Assembly (NCBI GenBank): GCA_900544455.1
Contig: UQVJ01000017.1
Span: forward strand, 1-24,535
Direction of reading: 5' to 3'
Source: an uncultured Eggerthella sp.
GTDB taxonomy: Bacteria > Actinomycetota > Coriobacteriia > Coriobacteriales > Eggerthellaceae
Length of the DNA stretch: 24,535 nucleotides
Part shown: piece by piece, positions 5,704 to 14,836 of the stretch
How the letters are laid out: each line of letters begins with the position of its first letter
Position numbering within the stretch: the first letter of the stretch is position 1
The notes under the pieces: model-generated
Seen by the model: the letters and a program-made list of their open reading frames with translations, nothing else
Database searches by the model: none
Told to the model about the DNA's origin: nothing
Translations under genes and position numbers: made by a program

Positions 5704-8234
5704 TGAAATTTGCCTCCGTGATTCTCGACATACCAACTGCAGCACTCGAAACACCCTATACCTATGCGGTGCCCGAAACTGCCGAAGAACAGGCGCAGCT
5801 AGCGGCTGCGAAGCCCTCTGTCAAGATGCCTGCAAAAAAGGCGATGCAGGCATCGTTTGATGATTTGCTCGCTGAGAATCCAATGCAGACATCGCCCATC
5901 CACCTAGCCACCGCAGGCTTGATGCAGACGGGCCATGCGGCGGGAGCAAGTGGCTTTGACGTCGAGATGCTCCCTGCCGCCAACGTCTCACGGGAGCTTT
6001 CCGAGGGAAAAGTGCCTGAGCCTCGTGTTGCGTCGTTGTGCTCGTCTGTTCAGGTCGGTTGCGCGGTGCTGGTCCCCTTTGGTGGGCGCAAAGCTGTGGG
6101 CTTTGTGGTTGGCCTGAGCGCAGATGCCCCTAGCGGCCTAGATTTTTCGAAGCTCAAAGCCGTAGAAGAGGTGCTGGGCAAACCCTGTTTCACCGAAATC
6201 GGTGCTCAATGTGCGCAATTCCTGGTGGATCGTTATCTTGCGCCGTTTTCTTCTTGCATACGCCTGTTCATGCCGCCTGGGGGCGTACCGCGCATGGAGC
6301 GCATCAACGGCACCTGGCAGGTGACGCGACCTATGGTTTCCGAGGTCGATGAGCGTTGGGTGACGCGCACTTCCGAGGCAGATGGGTTCAAGCCGCGTAA
6401 GGGCGCCGTCAAGCAGGAGCTTGTGCTTCAGGCACTCAAGCAGGGCGATTTGCGCGTTGCAGAGCTTACGGCTGAATATGGATCGGTCTCCTCCACGCTG
6501 AAATCGCTTGAGAAGAAGGGCGTTGTTCGCATTGAGCTTCGCCGGCGCATGCGCGAATACGGTCAAACAAGCGCTGCTTTTTCCAAACGGGCGGGGGAAC
6601 GGCCTGTGCTTACCCCTCATCAGGAAGAAGCGCTTGACGCTATAACCTGCGCCTCCGCGAAGCGAGACGGACATGTGGTTCTGGTCGATGGCGTTACTGG
6701 ATCGGGCAAGACCGAGGTGTACTTGCGCGCTATTGAAAACGAGCTTGAGCAGGGTCGCGGCGCTATTGTCTTGGTGCCTGAGATCTCGCTGACGCCGCAA
6801 ACGGTTGCGCGCTTTCGTGGTCGCTTCGGCGACACGGTAGCGGTGCTTCATTCCCGTATGTCCCAAGGCGCGCGCTTCGATCAGTGGGATCTTATCCGCG
6901 AAGGGCATACCCGCGTGGTGGTGGGCGCACGTAGCGCGCTGTTCGCCCCTATGGAAGATGTGGGCATCGTCATCATCGACGAAGAGCACGAATCGAGCTA
7001 CAAGCAGGACCAGGCTCCACGCTATGTAACCCGCGATGTGGCTGAATGGATGGTTCGTTCCCACGGTGCCGTACTGGTGCTTGGCTCCGCGACGCCTTCG
7101 CTTGAGGCATTGCATCGCTGTGCGGTGGAGCCTTCGTGGAGCCGTGTTGAGATGCCTGGTCGTGCCAACGGAAAACCGCTGCCCGACATCAAAGTGGTAG
7201 ACATGGCGCGCGAGTTCGGCGGAGGCAATCGCTCCATGTTATCTCGCGAGTTGCAGAACGTGCTGTTCGAAGTGCTGGACAAAGGTGAGAAAGCTGTTCT
7301 TCTACTGAATCAGCGTGGATTTGCTCAGTTTTTGCTGTGCCGCGATTGTGGGTACGTGCCCGAATGCGACTCCTGTTCAACGTCACTTACGTACCACGAG
7401 CGTGCCGCGAAGTTGGTGTGCCATCATTGCGGCGCCACGCGTCCGGTGCCTGCGGTGTGTCCCGAATGCGGAAGTCCCTACCTAAAGCGTTTCGGTGCCG
7501 GAACACAGCGTGTTGAAAGCGAGCTCACATCGCTTGTTGCCGATCGCGAATGCCGCATTATCCGCATGGATGCCGACACCACCGCAAGGAAGGGAGACCA
7601 TCAGCGCCTGCTGGAACGTTTTGCGGCTCCAGGTGCTGCGATCCTTCTGGGCACGCAGATGATAGCCAAGGGACTCGACTTCGACGACGTTACCCTAGTG
7701 GGCGTCATCAACGCCGACACCATGCTTAAGCTTCCCGATTTCCGTAGTTCAGAGCGCACGTTCGACCTAATTGAGCAAGTGGCAGGACGCGCTGGCCGAG
7801 CAGAGAAACCAGGGCGGGTTGTGGTGCAAACTTACAGCGCGCACGATGTTGCGATCCGCGCTGCCGCTTCTTACGATCGTGAGCGGTTTTTGACAGAGGA
7901 GCTGGAGCTGCGCGAGGGATTGGGCTACCCGCCTTACGTTCGCCTTGCCAATGTCTTGGTATGGGGTCGCGACGAAGACGCTGTGCGATCTGTGGCGAAA
8001 GGCCTATATCATGACCTTTCGCAGCTGATACGCGGCAAGGGCGCCGGTTGGCTGGTTTTGCCGCCCACACCATGCGTTCTTGAGCGATTGAAGGGGTCTT
8101 GGCGCTACCATGTTGTAGTTAAAGCGCCGCTAAAGGGAAACGTCGCGGAATGCTTCGCCTCTTATTTCCGCGAGCGGAAACCGCAGCATGATGTGCGCGT
8201 TTCGATCGATATCGACCCCGTTAACCTTTTGTGA
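5703..8234 (+). CDS. priA: Primosomal replication-restart helicase PriA
   Basis: Restarts stalled replication forks by binding fork DNA, unwinding 3'-5' and helping load the replicative helicase. 843 residues from ATG 5703; a longer frame from a GTG at 5592 would add an unlikely leader. Walker A is GVTGSGKT (G330-T337) and Walker B is DEEH (426-429). Eight zinc-binding cysteines are at 546, 549, 555, 558, 573, 576, 586 and 589, and helicase motifs continue through QVAGRAGRAEKPG. The N-terminal 3'-end-binding domain is interrupted: the opening VILDIPTAALETPYTYAVP is separated from VGCAVLVPFGGRKAVGFVVGL by about 90 residues rich in Ala, Met and Lys, where relatives have only a few. That segment has low complexity and looks like a lineage-specific insertion. 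No ribosome binding site is seen, and the transcript may be leaderless. Confidence 0.95.
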   Translation: MKFASVILDIPTAALETPYTYAVPETAEEQAQLAAAKPSVKMPAKKAMQASFDDLLAENPMQTSPIHLATAGLMQTGHAAGASGFDVEMLPAANVSRELSEGKVPEPRVASLCSSVQVGCAVLVPFGGRKAVGFVVGLSADAPSGLDFSKLKAVEEVLGKPCFTEIGAQCAQFLVDRYLAPFSSCIRLFMPPGGVPRMERINGTWQVTRPMVSEVDERWVTRTSEADGFKPRKGAVKQELVLQALKQGDLRVAELTAEYGSVSSTLKSLEKKGVVRIELRRRMREYGQTSAAFSKRAGERPVLTPHQEEALDAITCASAKRDGHVVLVDGVTGSGKTEVYLRAIENELEQGRGAIVLVPEISLTPQTVARFRGRFGDTVAVLHSRMSQGARFDQWDLIREGHTRVVVGARSALFAPMEDVGIVIIDEEHESSYKQDQAPRYVTRDVAEWMVRSHGAVLVLGSATPSLEALHRCAVEPSWSRVEMPGRANGKPLPDIKVVDMAREFGGGNRSMLSRELQNVLFEVLDKGEKAVLLLNQRGFAQFLLCRDCGYVPECDSCSTSLTYHERAAKLVCHHCGATRPVPAVCPECGSPYLKRFGAGTQRVESELTSLVADRECRIIRMDADTTARKGDHQRLLERFAAPGAAILLGTQMIAKGLDFDDVTLVGVINADTMLKLPDFRSSERTFDLIEQVAGRAGRAEKPGRVVVQTYSAHDVAIRAAASYDRERFLTEELELREGLGYPPYVRLANVLVWGRDEDAVRSVAKGLYHDLSQLIRGKGAGWLVLPPTPCVLERLKGSWRYHVVVKAPLKGNVAECFASYFRERKPQHDVRVSIDIDPVNLL

Positions 8235-8311
8235 TCGGCATTTTCTGAAGCTGGTTCCGAGGGCTGAGCATCGTATATGCCGGTATGTAAACTTGAGGGT
8301 ATCTATATAGG

Positions 8312-8331
8312 GCCATTGGCGTTATAATGGC
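8312..8331 (+). promoter_or_regulatory. Promoter of the primary sigma factor gene with inverted repeat over the -10
   Basis: A perfect TATAAT (8323-8328) lies 59 nt before the GTG start. GCCATT (8312-8317) and AATGGC (8326-8331) form an inverted repeat that covers it, a possible operator. No -35 at normal spacing is evident (TTGAGG at 8293 is 24 nt away). Confidence 0.45.
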
Positions 8332-8387
8332 ATGATGTTTTCAACAGGCTCTGACCTGATTTTGTAGAAGCGTGGGAAGGAAACGAC

Positions 8388-9719
8388 GTGGCAAAGGCTT
8401 CCTCACAACAGTCTGAATCCAAGGAAAAGACGACGAAGAGTACGGCCAAGAAAGCGCCAGCCAAGAAGGCGGCTCCCAAGAAGGAAACGGCAAAGGCTAA
8501 AAGCGCCGCAGCTTCCAAGAAGAAGGCGGTCGAAGCCGAAGCGGCAGAGGCCCATGATCTCGAGGAAGACGACACCGAAAATATTTTGGAGTCCGACGTT
8601 GAGCCCACTGATCTGCACGATGACCATCATGATGTCAAGGCTTCCGATCTTACCGATGAAAGCCTGCTTGAAGGCGTGCCTGAAGAAGAGCTGAAGGCAG
8701 CTGCCGAAATCACGGTTCCCAAGGTTTCCCATAAGAGTAAGAGCACGCGCAAGCGCAGCACCCGCAAGTCTTCCGCTGATTCTTCCGTTGCCCTGCTTAC
8801 GGGCGATCCGGTACGCATGTACCTGAAGGAAATCGGTAGGGTTTCCCTGCTTACCGCAGCAGAGGAAATCGACCTTGCTATGAAGATCGAAGCAGGCGTT
8901 GCCGCTACCGCCGAATTGGAAAAGGCGGAAGAAGAGGGCATCGAGCTTGAGCGCCGTGAGCGCCGCCGCCTTACCCGCGTAGAGCAGGTGGGCATCGATG
9001 CCAAGCAGCAGCTTATCGAAGCGAACCTCCGCTTGGTTGTTTCCATTGCGAAGCGCTACGTTGGCCGCGGCATGCTGTTCCTCGACCTTATCCAGGAGGG
9101 TAACCTGGGCCTTATCCGCGCAGTTGAGAAGTTCGATTACACCAAGGGCTTCAAGTTCTCCACGTATGCTACGTGGTGGATTCGCCAGGCAATCACGCGT
9201 GCTATCGCCGACCAGGCTCGTACCATCCGCATCCCGGTTCATATGGTTGAAACCATCAACAAACTCGTTCGCATTCAGCGTCAGCTGCTGCAGTCGTTGG
9301 GTCGCGAACCTACTCCTGAAGAAATCGCCGAGGAAATGGGTCTTACCCCCGAGCGTGTTCGCGAAATCCAGAAAATCAGCCAGGAGCCGGTTTCCCTCGA
9401 AACCCCTATCGGCGAAGAGGAAGATTCCCAGCTGGGCGACTTCATCGAAGACGACGCAGCCATCGTTCCTCCCGATGCGGCATCCTTCAGCATGCTGCAG
9501 GAGCAGCTTTCCAAAACGCTGGAAGGCTTGGCTGAGCGCGAGCGCAAGGTTATCTCCCTGCGCTTCGGCTTGGAAGACGGACATCCTCGCACGCTCGAGG
9601 AAGTTGGCCGTGAGTTTGGCGTAACCCGTGAGCGTATTCGCCAGATTGAATCGAAGACGCTTGCCAAACTGCGTCATCCTTCCAGGTCGCAGAAGCTGAA
9701 AGATTATCTGGAAGATTAA
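8388..9719 (+). CDS. rpoD: Primary (housekeeping) RNA polymerase sigma factor
   Basis: Directs RNA polymerase to -10/-35 promoters. 443 residues from a GTG start preceded by GGAAGGAAAC. Region 1.2 is DPVRMYLKEIGRVSLLTAAE (about 140-160). Region 2 is LRLVVSIAKRYVGRGMLFLD and the following core-binding and -10-recognition helix with YATWWIRQAI (about 214-270). Region 3 contains PTPEEIAEEMG, and region 4 ends with the -35 helix-turn-helix LEEVGREFGVTRERIRQIES. The first 45 residues are Lys/Ala-rich with AKKAPAKKA-type repeats like histone H1 tails, then an acidic stretch follows; this replaces canonical region 1.1 and is common in actinobacterial SigA/HrdB. The gene stands alone, with its own promoter and downstream terminators. 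It is also called sigA in Gram-positives. Confidence 0.97.
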   Translation: MAKASSQQSESKEKTTKSTAKKAPAKKAAPKKETAKAKSAAASKKKAVEAEAAEAHDLEEDDTENILESDVEPTDLHDDHHDVKASDLTDESLLEGVPEEELKAAAEITVPKVSHKSKSTRKRSTRKSSADSSVALLTGDPVRMYLKEIGRVSLLTAAEEIDLAMKIEAGVAATAELEKAEEEGIELERRERRRLTRVEQVGIDAKQQLIEANLRLVVSIAKRYVGRGMLFLDLIQEGNLGLIRAVEKFDYTKGFKFSTYATWWIRQAITRAIADQARTIRIPVHMVETINKLVRIQRQLLQSLGREPTPEEIAEEMGLTPERVREIQKISQEPVSLETPIGEEEDSQLGDFIEDDAAIVPPDAASFSMLQEQLSKTLEGLAERERKVISLRFGLEDGHPRTLEEVGREFGVTRERIRQIESKTLAKLRHPSRSQKLKDYLED

Positions 9720-9722
9720 CCT

Positions 9723-9749
9723 GTTGCGCCGTTCTTTGAGCGGCGCAAC
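9723..9749 (+). terminator. Stem-loop directly after the sigma factor gene
   Basis: GTTGCGCCG and CGGCGCAAC form a perfect 9-bp stem with a 9-nt loop, starting 3 nt after the stop codon. Only GTTTG follows, so it is a weak terminator alone; it may protect the mRNA end or act with the stronger hairpin downstream. Confidence 0.55.
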
Positions 9750-9801
9750 GTTTGTGAGGCATAGGCGTTTCGGCGCGGAAGGGCTCCGTACGGAAACCGC
9801 C

Positions 9802-9846
9802 AAAGGGCGAGGCGTGGCATGGATGCCGGCGTCTCGCCCTTTTCGT
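9802..9846 (+). terminator. Rho-independent terminator downstream of the sigma factor gene
   Basis: AAAGGGCGAG (9802-9811) pairs with CTCGCCCTTT (9833-9842), with an inner GGCAT/ATGCC stem, and runs into a T-rich tail (TTTTCGTT). It is symmetric enough to work in both directions. Confidence 0.75.
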
Positions 9847-10023
9847 TCGACGCAGATCCGATGCTGCAATGCAATTGCATGCTTGGGTTGCCGGAGCCCT
9901 TCAGGGTATCTGTTTTTTGCTGTTCGCGCACGCCTCTTCAATTGTTTGATTCGATTGCCATTAATCGCCAGGCGATGCAGTACTATCGAACTCGGATAAA
10001 ACCACCAACGCAAGGAGCCCCTT
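9847..10023. other. Intergenic region upstream of rlmKL
   Basis: No gene seen. TACTAT at 9981-9986, inside AGTACTATCGAA (9979-9990), may be the -10 of rlmKL; the nearest TTG-type -35, TTGCCA at 9955, is 20 nt away. The same 12-mer occurs upstream of metK (3962-3973). AAGGAG at 10012-10017 is the rlmKL ribosome binding site. Confidence 0.45.
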
Positions 10024-12303
10024 ATGGACAACGGACAACTTGAGTTTTTTGCTACGTGCCCTCAGGGGTTTGAGCATATTCTTGCCGACGAATTGAAGCG
10101 TCTGCGCGCTCAGAGCGTGCGCCCCCTGAAGGGTGGTGTCGCTTTTTTCGGAACGAAGGTGGAAGGCTACCGTGTGTGCCTGTGGTCGCGCATTGCTTCT
10201 CGCGTTCTGCGCGTTATGGGTCGCGTTGAGGCCTATAGCGCCGAGGCGCTCTATGATGGCGTAAAGGCATTGCCTTGGGCAGCGGTGATCGGCGATGGCG
10301 CCACTATTGCCGTTACTGCACGTGGTACCAACGATGCTTTGCGCAACACTCAGTTTGCAGGGCTGAAGGTGAAGGATGCCGTATGCGACCGCTTGCGCGA
10401 AGCGCGAGGCAAACGCCCCGATGTACAGCCTCAGCGTCCTGATGTGCCCATTTGGGTGTCGATTCATGGTAAGAAGGCAACCGTTTCAATCGACTATGCC
10501 GGTGAATCACTTCATCGCAGAGGCTATCGTGTGCCTGGTGAAAACGTTGAAGCTCCTTTGAAGGAAGCTCTTGCCGCTGGCATGCTGGTATGGGGTGGAT
10601 GGGATCGCGTGGCGGCTCCCGCCCTGCGTCGCGTCAAAGCGGAACGCGCTGGAACCGATGGCTCGGTGGAGGCGCCAGTGTTCGTCGATCCCGCCTGCGG
10701 CAGCGGCACGCTGGTTCTTGAAGCGGCTATGATGGCAACCGACCGAGCCCCGGGCCTTTCTCGCGATTATTGGGGCTTCGAGGGTTGTGCCGATTTCGAT
10801 GCAGATGAATTCGATGATCTTTTGGCAGATGCCGATGAGCGTTTTGAGCGTGGCATGGAAGATGCGCCGCAGCTGTTCGGCTTCGATATCGACTCCCAAG
10901 CGGTGGGCATTGCGCGAGGCAACGCGCGGCGTTTGGGCCTTTCGAAGTTGGTCACCTTCGGTTGCGCCGATTGCTCCGACTTGCCTGTCAACTTGCATCA
11001 GAATGGCGTCGAGCTCGATCAGTGTGGTTTTATTGCCATCAATCCGCCGTATGGTATGCGCCTTTTAGCTCATGGGCTCGATGGATTCTACGAGCATCTT
11101 TCTCAGGGTCTGCGTGAGCTACCCGATTCATGGAGCATGACGGTGATCACCCCCGATGCCGATTTCGATGGTTCGGTGGGCTTTGAGGCGCAACGAACCT
11201 TGCCGGTTTACAACGGCGCTATCGAGGCTGCGCTTCGCAGCTATCGTTTGGGCCATTCCAGCATCATCGAGGTTCCCCTTGTGACGCTTGAGGGAGCTGA
11301 AGTTAAGGTTGCCGTTACTTCCGATCACGCGCTGCAGTTCGCGGCACGTTTGCGCAAAATGGCAAAAGCGCGCCGCAAGTGGGCGCGAAAGAACAAGGTG
11401 CACGCATATCGCGTCTACGATGCTGATTTGCCCGATTATGCCGTTGCCGTCGATGTCTTCGAAGAGCAAGGCTCAGGCGATACGAATTTGCTCATAACCG
11501 AATATCAGGCGCCGAAAGAGATTGACCCTGCGAAGGCAACGCGTCGGTTCAAGGACGCGTGCGCTGTTGCCCCCGTGCTTTTGGGCGTACCCGAAGAGCG
11601 CCTGTTCACGCGCGTGCGCCGTCAGGCGAAAGGTGGATCCCAATATCGTCGTGAAGAGCATATCTCCCATCGCATCATTGTCGAGGAGGGGGGACACCCC
11701 TTCAAGCTCGATCTTTCGGGTTATTTGGATACGGGTCTTTTCCTCGACCATCGCATTACGCGCGGTATGGTGGGCGAAATGGCGGCTGATAAGCGCTTCC
11801 TTAACCTATTTGCCTATACTGGCACGGCAACGGTTTATGCTGCGGTAGGTGGCGCTGCTTCAACCACTACGGTCGACATGAGCCAGACCTATCTTGACTG
11901 GGCGAAGCGCAACATGAAAAATGCGGGCTTTATGGGCCGTCAGCATCGGTTTGTCCGCGCGGACGTTCTTTCCTGGATCGAACAGGCTGCCGAAGAAGAA
12001 GCCGGTTGCTACGATTTGGTATTTCTTGATCCGCCCACGTTCTCCAACTCGAAAACCATGGGCGAGCGCACCTGGGATATTCAGCGTGATCACGCCGAGC
12101 TTTTGCGCTTGGTGCGTCGTCTTCTTGCTCCTGGCGGCATCATTGTGTTCTCCGGAAACCTGCGTTCGTTCAAGCTCGATGAAGTGAAAGTGCGTGCTTG
12201 TGGGTTGAGTATCGAAAATGTCACTGTAAAAACTATCCCTGAAGATTTTTCGCGCAATCCACGCATCCATTTTTGCTACCTGCTTACCGATTTGCGTGGG
12301 TAG
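10024..12303 (+). CDS. rlmL: Bifunctional 23S rRNA methyltransferase RlmKL (guanine-N2 and guanine-N7)
   Basis: Methylates two guanines of 23S rRNA domain V (G2445 N2 and G2069 N7 in E. coli numbering) with SAM. 759 residues, close to the roughly 700 of E. coli RlmKL, with both halves fused. The N-terminal RlmL half has a THUMP-type RNA-binding region (residues 1-160), FVDPACGSGTLVLEAAM (SAM site, near 220-235) and the catalytic INPPYG (339-344). The C-terminal RlmK half has FLDHRITRGMVGE (about 573), LFAYTGTATVYAA (about 595) and FLDPPTFSNS (about 667). The start follows AAGGAG. The downstream permease gene begins 12 nt after the stop, so co-transcription is likely. Also annotated ycbY or rlmKL. 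Confidence 0.95.
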   Translation: MDNGQLEFFATCPQGFEHILADELKRLRAQSVRPLKGGVAFFGTKVEGYRVCLWSRIASRVLRVMGRVEAYSAEALYDGVKALPWAAVIGDGATIAVTARGTNDALRNTQFAGLKVKDAVCDRLREARGKRPDVQPQRPDVPIWVSIHGKKATVSIDYAGESLHRRGYRVPGENVEAPLKEALAAGMLVWGGWDRVAAPALRRVKAERAGTDGSVEAPVFVDPACGSGTLVLEAAMMATDRAPGLSRDYWGFEGCADFDADEFDDLLADADERFERGMEDAPQLFGFDIDSQAVGIARGNARRLGLSKLVTFGCADCSDLPVNLHQNGVELDQCGFIAINPPYGMRLLAHGLDGFYEHLSQGLRELPDSWSMTVITPDADFDGSVGFEAQRTLPVYNGAIEAALRSYRLGHSSIIEVPLVTLEGAEVKVAVTSDHALQFAARLRKMAKARRKWARKNKVHAYRVYDADLPDYAVAVDVFEEQGSGDTNLLITEYQAPKEIDPAKATRRFKDACAVAPVLLGVPEERLFTRVRRQAKGGSQYRREEHISHRIIVEEGGHPFKLDLSGYLDTGLFLDHRITRGMVGEMAADKRFLNLFAYTGTATVYAAVGGAASTTTVDMSQTYLDWAKRNMKNAGFMGRQHRFVRADVLSWIEQAAEEEAGCYDLVFLDPPTFSNSKTMGERTWDIQRDHAELLRLVRRLLAPGGIIVFSGNLRSFKLDEVKVRACGLSIENVTVKTIPEDFSRNPRIHFCYLLTDLRG

Positions 12304-12315
12304 GAGCTTCCTCGC

Positions 12316-13455
12316 ATGATGGAAAAGATCAGGGCTTTCCTTTCAAAGGAGGCGGTGCTAGTCGTTGCGGCTTTGGCGGCTGTGACGTCATGCGCACTGG
12401 TTCCTTTTGACGAAGGCTATGCTTCGTACGTCGATTGGCGCACGCTGGCTTTGCTGTTTTGCCTGATGGCGGTTGTAACGGGCTTGCGTTTCATGGGTGT
12501 GATGCGCCTGCTTGGCAGCTGGGCTGTGTCGCGGGCGTCTTCTGTGCGCGCCTTGGCATTCGCGTTGGTTGCGCTAACCTTCGTCAGCTCCATGGCGGTA
12601 ACCAATGACGTGGCTCTTATCACCTTTGTCCCTCTTGCCCTTGTCGTGCTCGCCGAGGCGGGGGAGAGTCGCTTTACGGCTTCCGTGGTGGTTCTCATGA
12701 CGGTGTCGGCGAATTTGGGTAGCATGCTGTTGCCCGTTGGGAATCCGCAGAACCTCTTCCTCTATCGCGTATCGGGCATGGACTTTTTTCAGTTCGCGTT
12801 GATCATGGCGCCCGTTGTTGCTCTGTCTGCAGTTATGCTGGTTGCGGCGGTGCTGATTGTGTTTCGTGGCAATGCAGAAGGGCTTTCCTATCGCGCGTCT
12901 TGCAAAGCCCTCCCCAAGCCCACTGGGCGTCAAGGGCTTATGTTCGTCTCGTACCTGCTTTTGTTTGTTTTGAGCGTTATGGCGGTAGTGGGTTTTATTG
13001 ACGCTTTTGCCGTTGCCATCCTTGTTGCCTTTGTGCTGCTCTTCCTTGATAGGCGTTCGTTGGCGAAGGTCGATTATGGTCTTTTGCTCACTTTCGTGGC
13101 TCTCTTTGTATTTGTGGGCAACATGGCTCGCGTTCCTGCGGTGCACGAAGCGCTTTCGGCCCTGGTGGGCATCGCGCCGTTTTGTGCGGCAGTGGGGTCA
13201 AGTCAGGTGATAAGCAACGTGCCTGCCGCCGTTTTGCTGTCTGGTTTCACCAACGACTGGACCGCCCTTATGGTGGGAACGAATCTCGGCGGGCTGGGAA
13301 CGCCTATTGCTTCTATGGCCAGCCTTATCTCGCTGAAGATCGCCACCGCTTCGGGCTTGGTGGGCAAGCGTCATTACTTGGCGGTGTTCACGGTTTGGAA
13401 TGTGGCGTTTCTTGCCGCGCTATGCGGGGCAAACATGCTGTTTGGATGGGCTTAG
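12316..13455 (+). CDS. Ion-transporter superfamily permease (ArsB/NhaD/SLC13-like)
   Basis: 379 residues, almost entirely hydrophobic with about ten predicted membrane helices. It shows the two inverted hairpin signatures of the ion transporter superfamily: VTNDVALITFVPLAL followed by ANLGSMLLPVGNPQNLFLY, and in the second half SSQVISNVPAAVLLSGFTNDW followed by GTNLGGLGTPIASMASLISLK. Family members move arsenite, Na+/H+, citrate or dicarboxylates; the sequence does not distinguish among these. It is a little shorter than ArsB (about 430). Either of two adjacent ATG codons could be used; GGAG overlaps the rlmKL stop codon. No ars genes are nearby, so an arsenite role is not supported. Confidence 0.82.
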   Translation: MMEKIRAFLSKEAVLVVAALAAVTSCALVPFDEGYASYVDWRTLALLFCLMAVVTGLRFMGVMRLLGSWAVSRASSVRALAFALVALTFVSSMAVTNDVALITFVPLALVVLAEAGESRFTASVVVLMTVSANLGSMLLPVGNPQNLFLYRVSGMDFFQFALIMAPVVALSAVMLVAAVLIVFRGNAEGLSYRASCKALPKPTGRQGLMFVSYLLLFVLSVMAVVGFIDAFAVAILVAFVLLFLDRRSLAKVDYGLLLTFVALFVFVGNMARVPAVHEALSALVGIAPFCAAVGSSQVISNVPAAVLLSGFTNDWTALMVGTNLGGLGTPIASMASLISLKIATASGLVGKRHYLAVFTVWNVAFLAALCGANMLFGWA

Positions 13456-13497
13456 CGCCTATTGGAGCGCCTAATGGTTGGTGCGGCCGCCGGGCTG

Positions 13498-14784
13498 CTA
13501 GTTCGCGCTTCTTTCTCCGCGGAGCAAAGCATCTACCAGATCGTTATCTTCCTTGCTGGGCGACCCCAATGGCAGCCCGCACGCCTCAAAGAAGTGGCTG
13601 CCCGCAAATTGGCGGGCGCGGAATGATCCATGCACGCCGTCGTCGAGGTAGCGAATGCGGCTGCGGCAGTCGGTGGTGCCGCAGAAGAGCATGCCGTGCT
13701 TTTTAATGTAACGTGCGTACGTTTCTGTTTCCGACCACAACATAACGCCTGCCATGTTTTCGAGCTCATAGGCAACGGCATAGTTGGTCCAGCTGATATC
13801 TCGTTGCCGCACGTAGCGATCGAGGAGCGATGCCATGCGGGTTACGCGGCGCAGCGTTTCAGTGGCGCCGATGAAGAGCGCATTGCTGGGCACTTCTATT
13901 CCGAGTGCCGATATTTTGCTCAGTGCCTCTTCTTGCGTGCGGTGGTCGAGCATGACGCCTGGCACCGTGAGTTTCATGGATTCATCGGGGAACAGCTCTA
14001 TAGCCGAGTGGCTAGAACTGCCGGGGATTCCTTTCGATGTGCGGAATATCAGGGAGTCGTGCGCATGCTGGACATGGCAGCTCATGCCTTGTTGGGCAAA
14101 GGCGGATCGCATGGCAATCACATGGCTTTCCTGAGCAGCCCTGGAGGGCGTGTCAGCGGCGCGGCGTCCCATTCGGTACAGATACAGGCTGAACAACGGG
14201 AGCGGGGCCTCGGAAGGGCTTATACCCTGTGGAGTGCGCAGCGAATCGGCGGGGTACCACACGGTACGCTGGCAGTATTCGCGTATCTCTTGCTTTCGCT
14301 TGGTTGCCTTGCTGTAAAGTTCCACTAACGCCGACCCTAACGCAGGCCCCGAGGTGGATCCTTCGCGTATCTCAACAATGCCATCGGCGACATAGGGAGG
14401 GAAATCTCCTTCGTGAACCTGAACCACTACGGCGCCCTGGTTGGGGTTTGCTGGATCGGGAATAAAACGTGCATCGAACCGTGGGGTAGGGGAAACATGG
14501 TGGCGACAGAGCTCGCCGAATATCTGGGAGAAATCAGCCGATAGCTTCGGAACGGGGCACACTGCTTTGTCCCCATCGGCAATGCCGATTACAAGCCATC
14601 CGCCATGTGAATTGGCGAACGAGGCGATAATTTTAGGTATCTTGGTGCGCACGTTGTCGTTCCACGTGCGTTTGAATTCAAGCGCGAATCCTTCTTCGAG
14701 ATCCTTCAATTGTGCGAGGTCGGCATAAGTCACTTCATCAAGGCTCTTGGGTCTGCCCTGCTCGTTGCGAAATGGACTGTACAT
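13498..14784 (-). CDS. AlbA_2 (Schlafen-type) domain protein
   Basis: 428 residues from ATG 14784, chosen because GAGGGG lies just upstream; in-frame ATGs at 14799 and 14814 lack one. Residues 15-130 match the AlbA_2/Schlafen-type putative nucleic-acid-binding domain: EGFALEFKRTW, then KIIASFANSHGGWLVIGIADG. The rest (about 160-428) is unlike the usual C-terminal parts that I recognise (HATPase_c_4 or winged helix). It has no membrane segment. Neighbours are a convergent permease and a small-protein/phosphatase pair in the same direction. Proteins with this domain are often called transcriptional regulators or ATP-binding proteins, and some act in defence; neither role can be claimed here. 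Confidence 0.75.
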   Translation of the reverse strand: MYSPFRNEQGRPKSLDEVTYADLAQLKDLEEGFALEFKRTWNDNVRTKIPKIIASFANSHGGWLVIGIADGDKAVCPVPKLSADFSQIFGELCRHHVSPTPRFDARFIPDPANPNQGAVVVQVHEGDFPPYVADGIVEIREGSTSGPALGSALVELYSKATKRKQEIREYCQRTVWYPADSLRTPQGISPSEAPLPLFSLYLYRMGRRAADTPSRAAQESHVIAMRSAFAQQGMSCHVQHAHDSLIFRTSKGIPGSSSHSAIELFPDESMKLTVPGVMLDHRTQEEALSKISALGIEVPSNALFIGATETLRRVTRMASLLDRYVRQRDISWTNYAVAYELENMAGVMLWSETETYARYIKKHGMLFCGTTDCRSRIRYLDDGVHGSFRARQFAGSHFFEACGLPLGSPSKEDNDLVDALLRGERSAN

Positions 14785-14836
14785 GGTAACCCCCCTCATT
14801 TCCCATGAGACCATAATAGCGTGTCGGGGCCTCTTC

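Noticed and set aside
8403..10031. 542-codon open frame antisense to the sigma factor gene
   Set aside because: It covers a conserved gene and two terminators, lacks a credible ribosome binding site and has no recognisable domain.
12316..13455. Arsenite efflux pump ArsB
   Set aside because: It belongs to the same superfamily, but there is no ArsR, ArsC or other ars gene nearby and the signatures do not single out arsenite.
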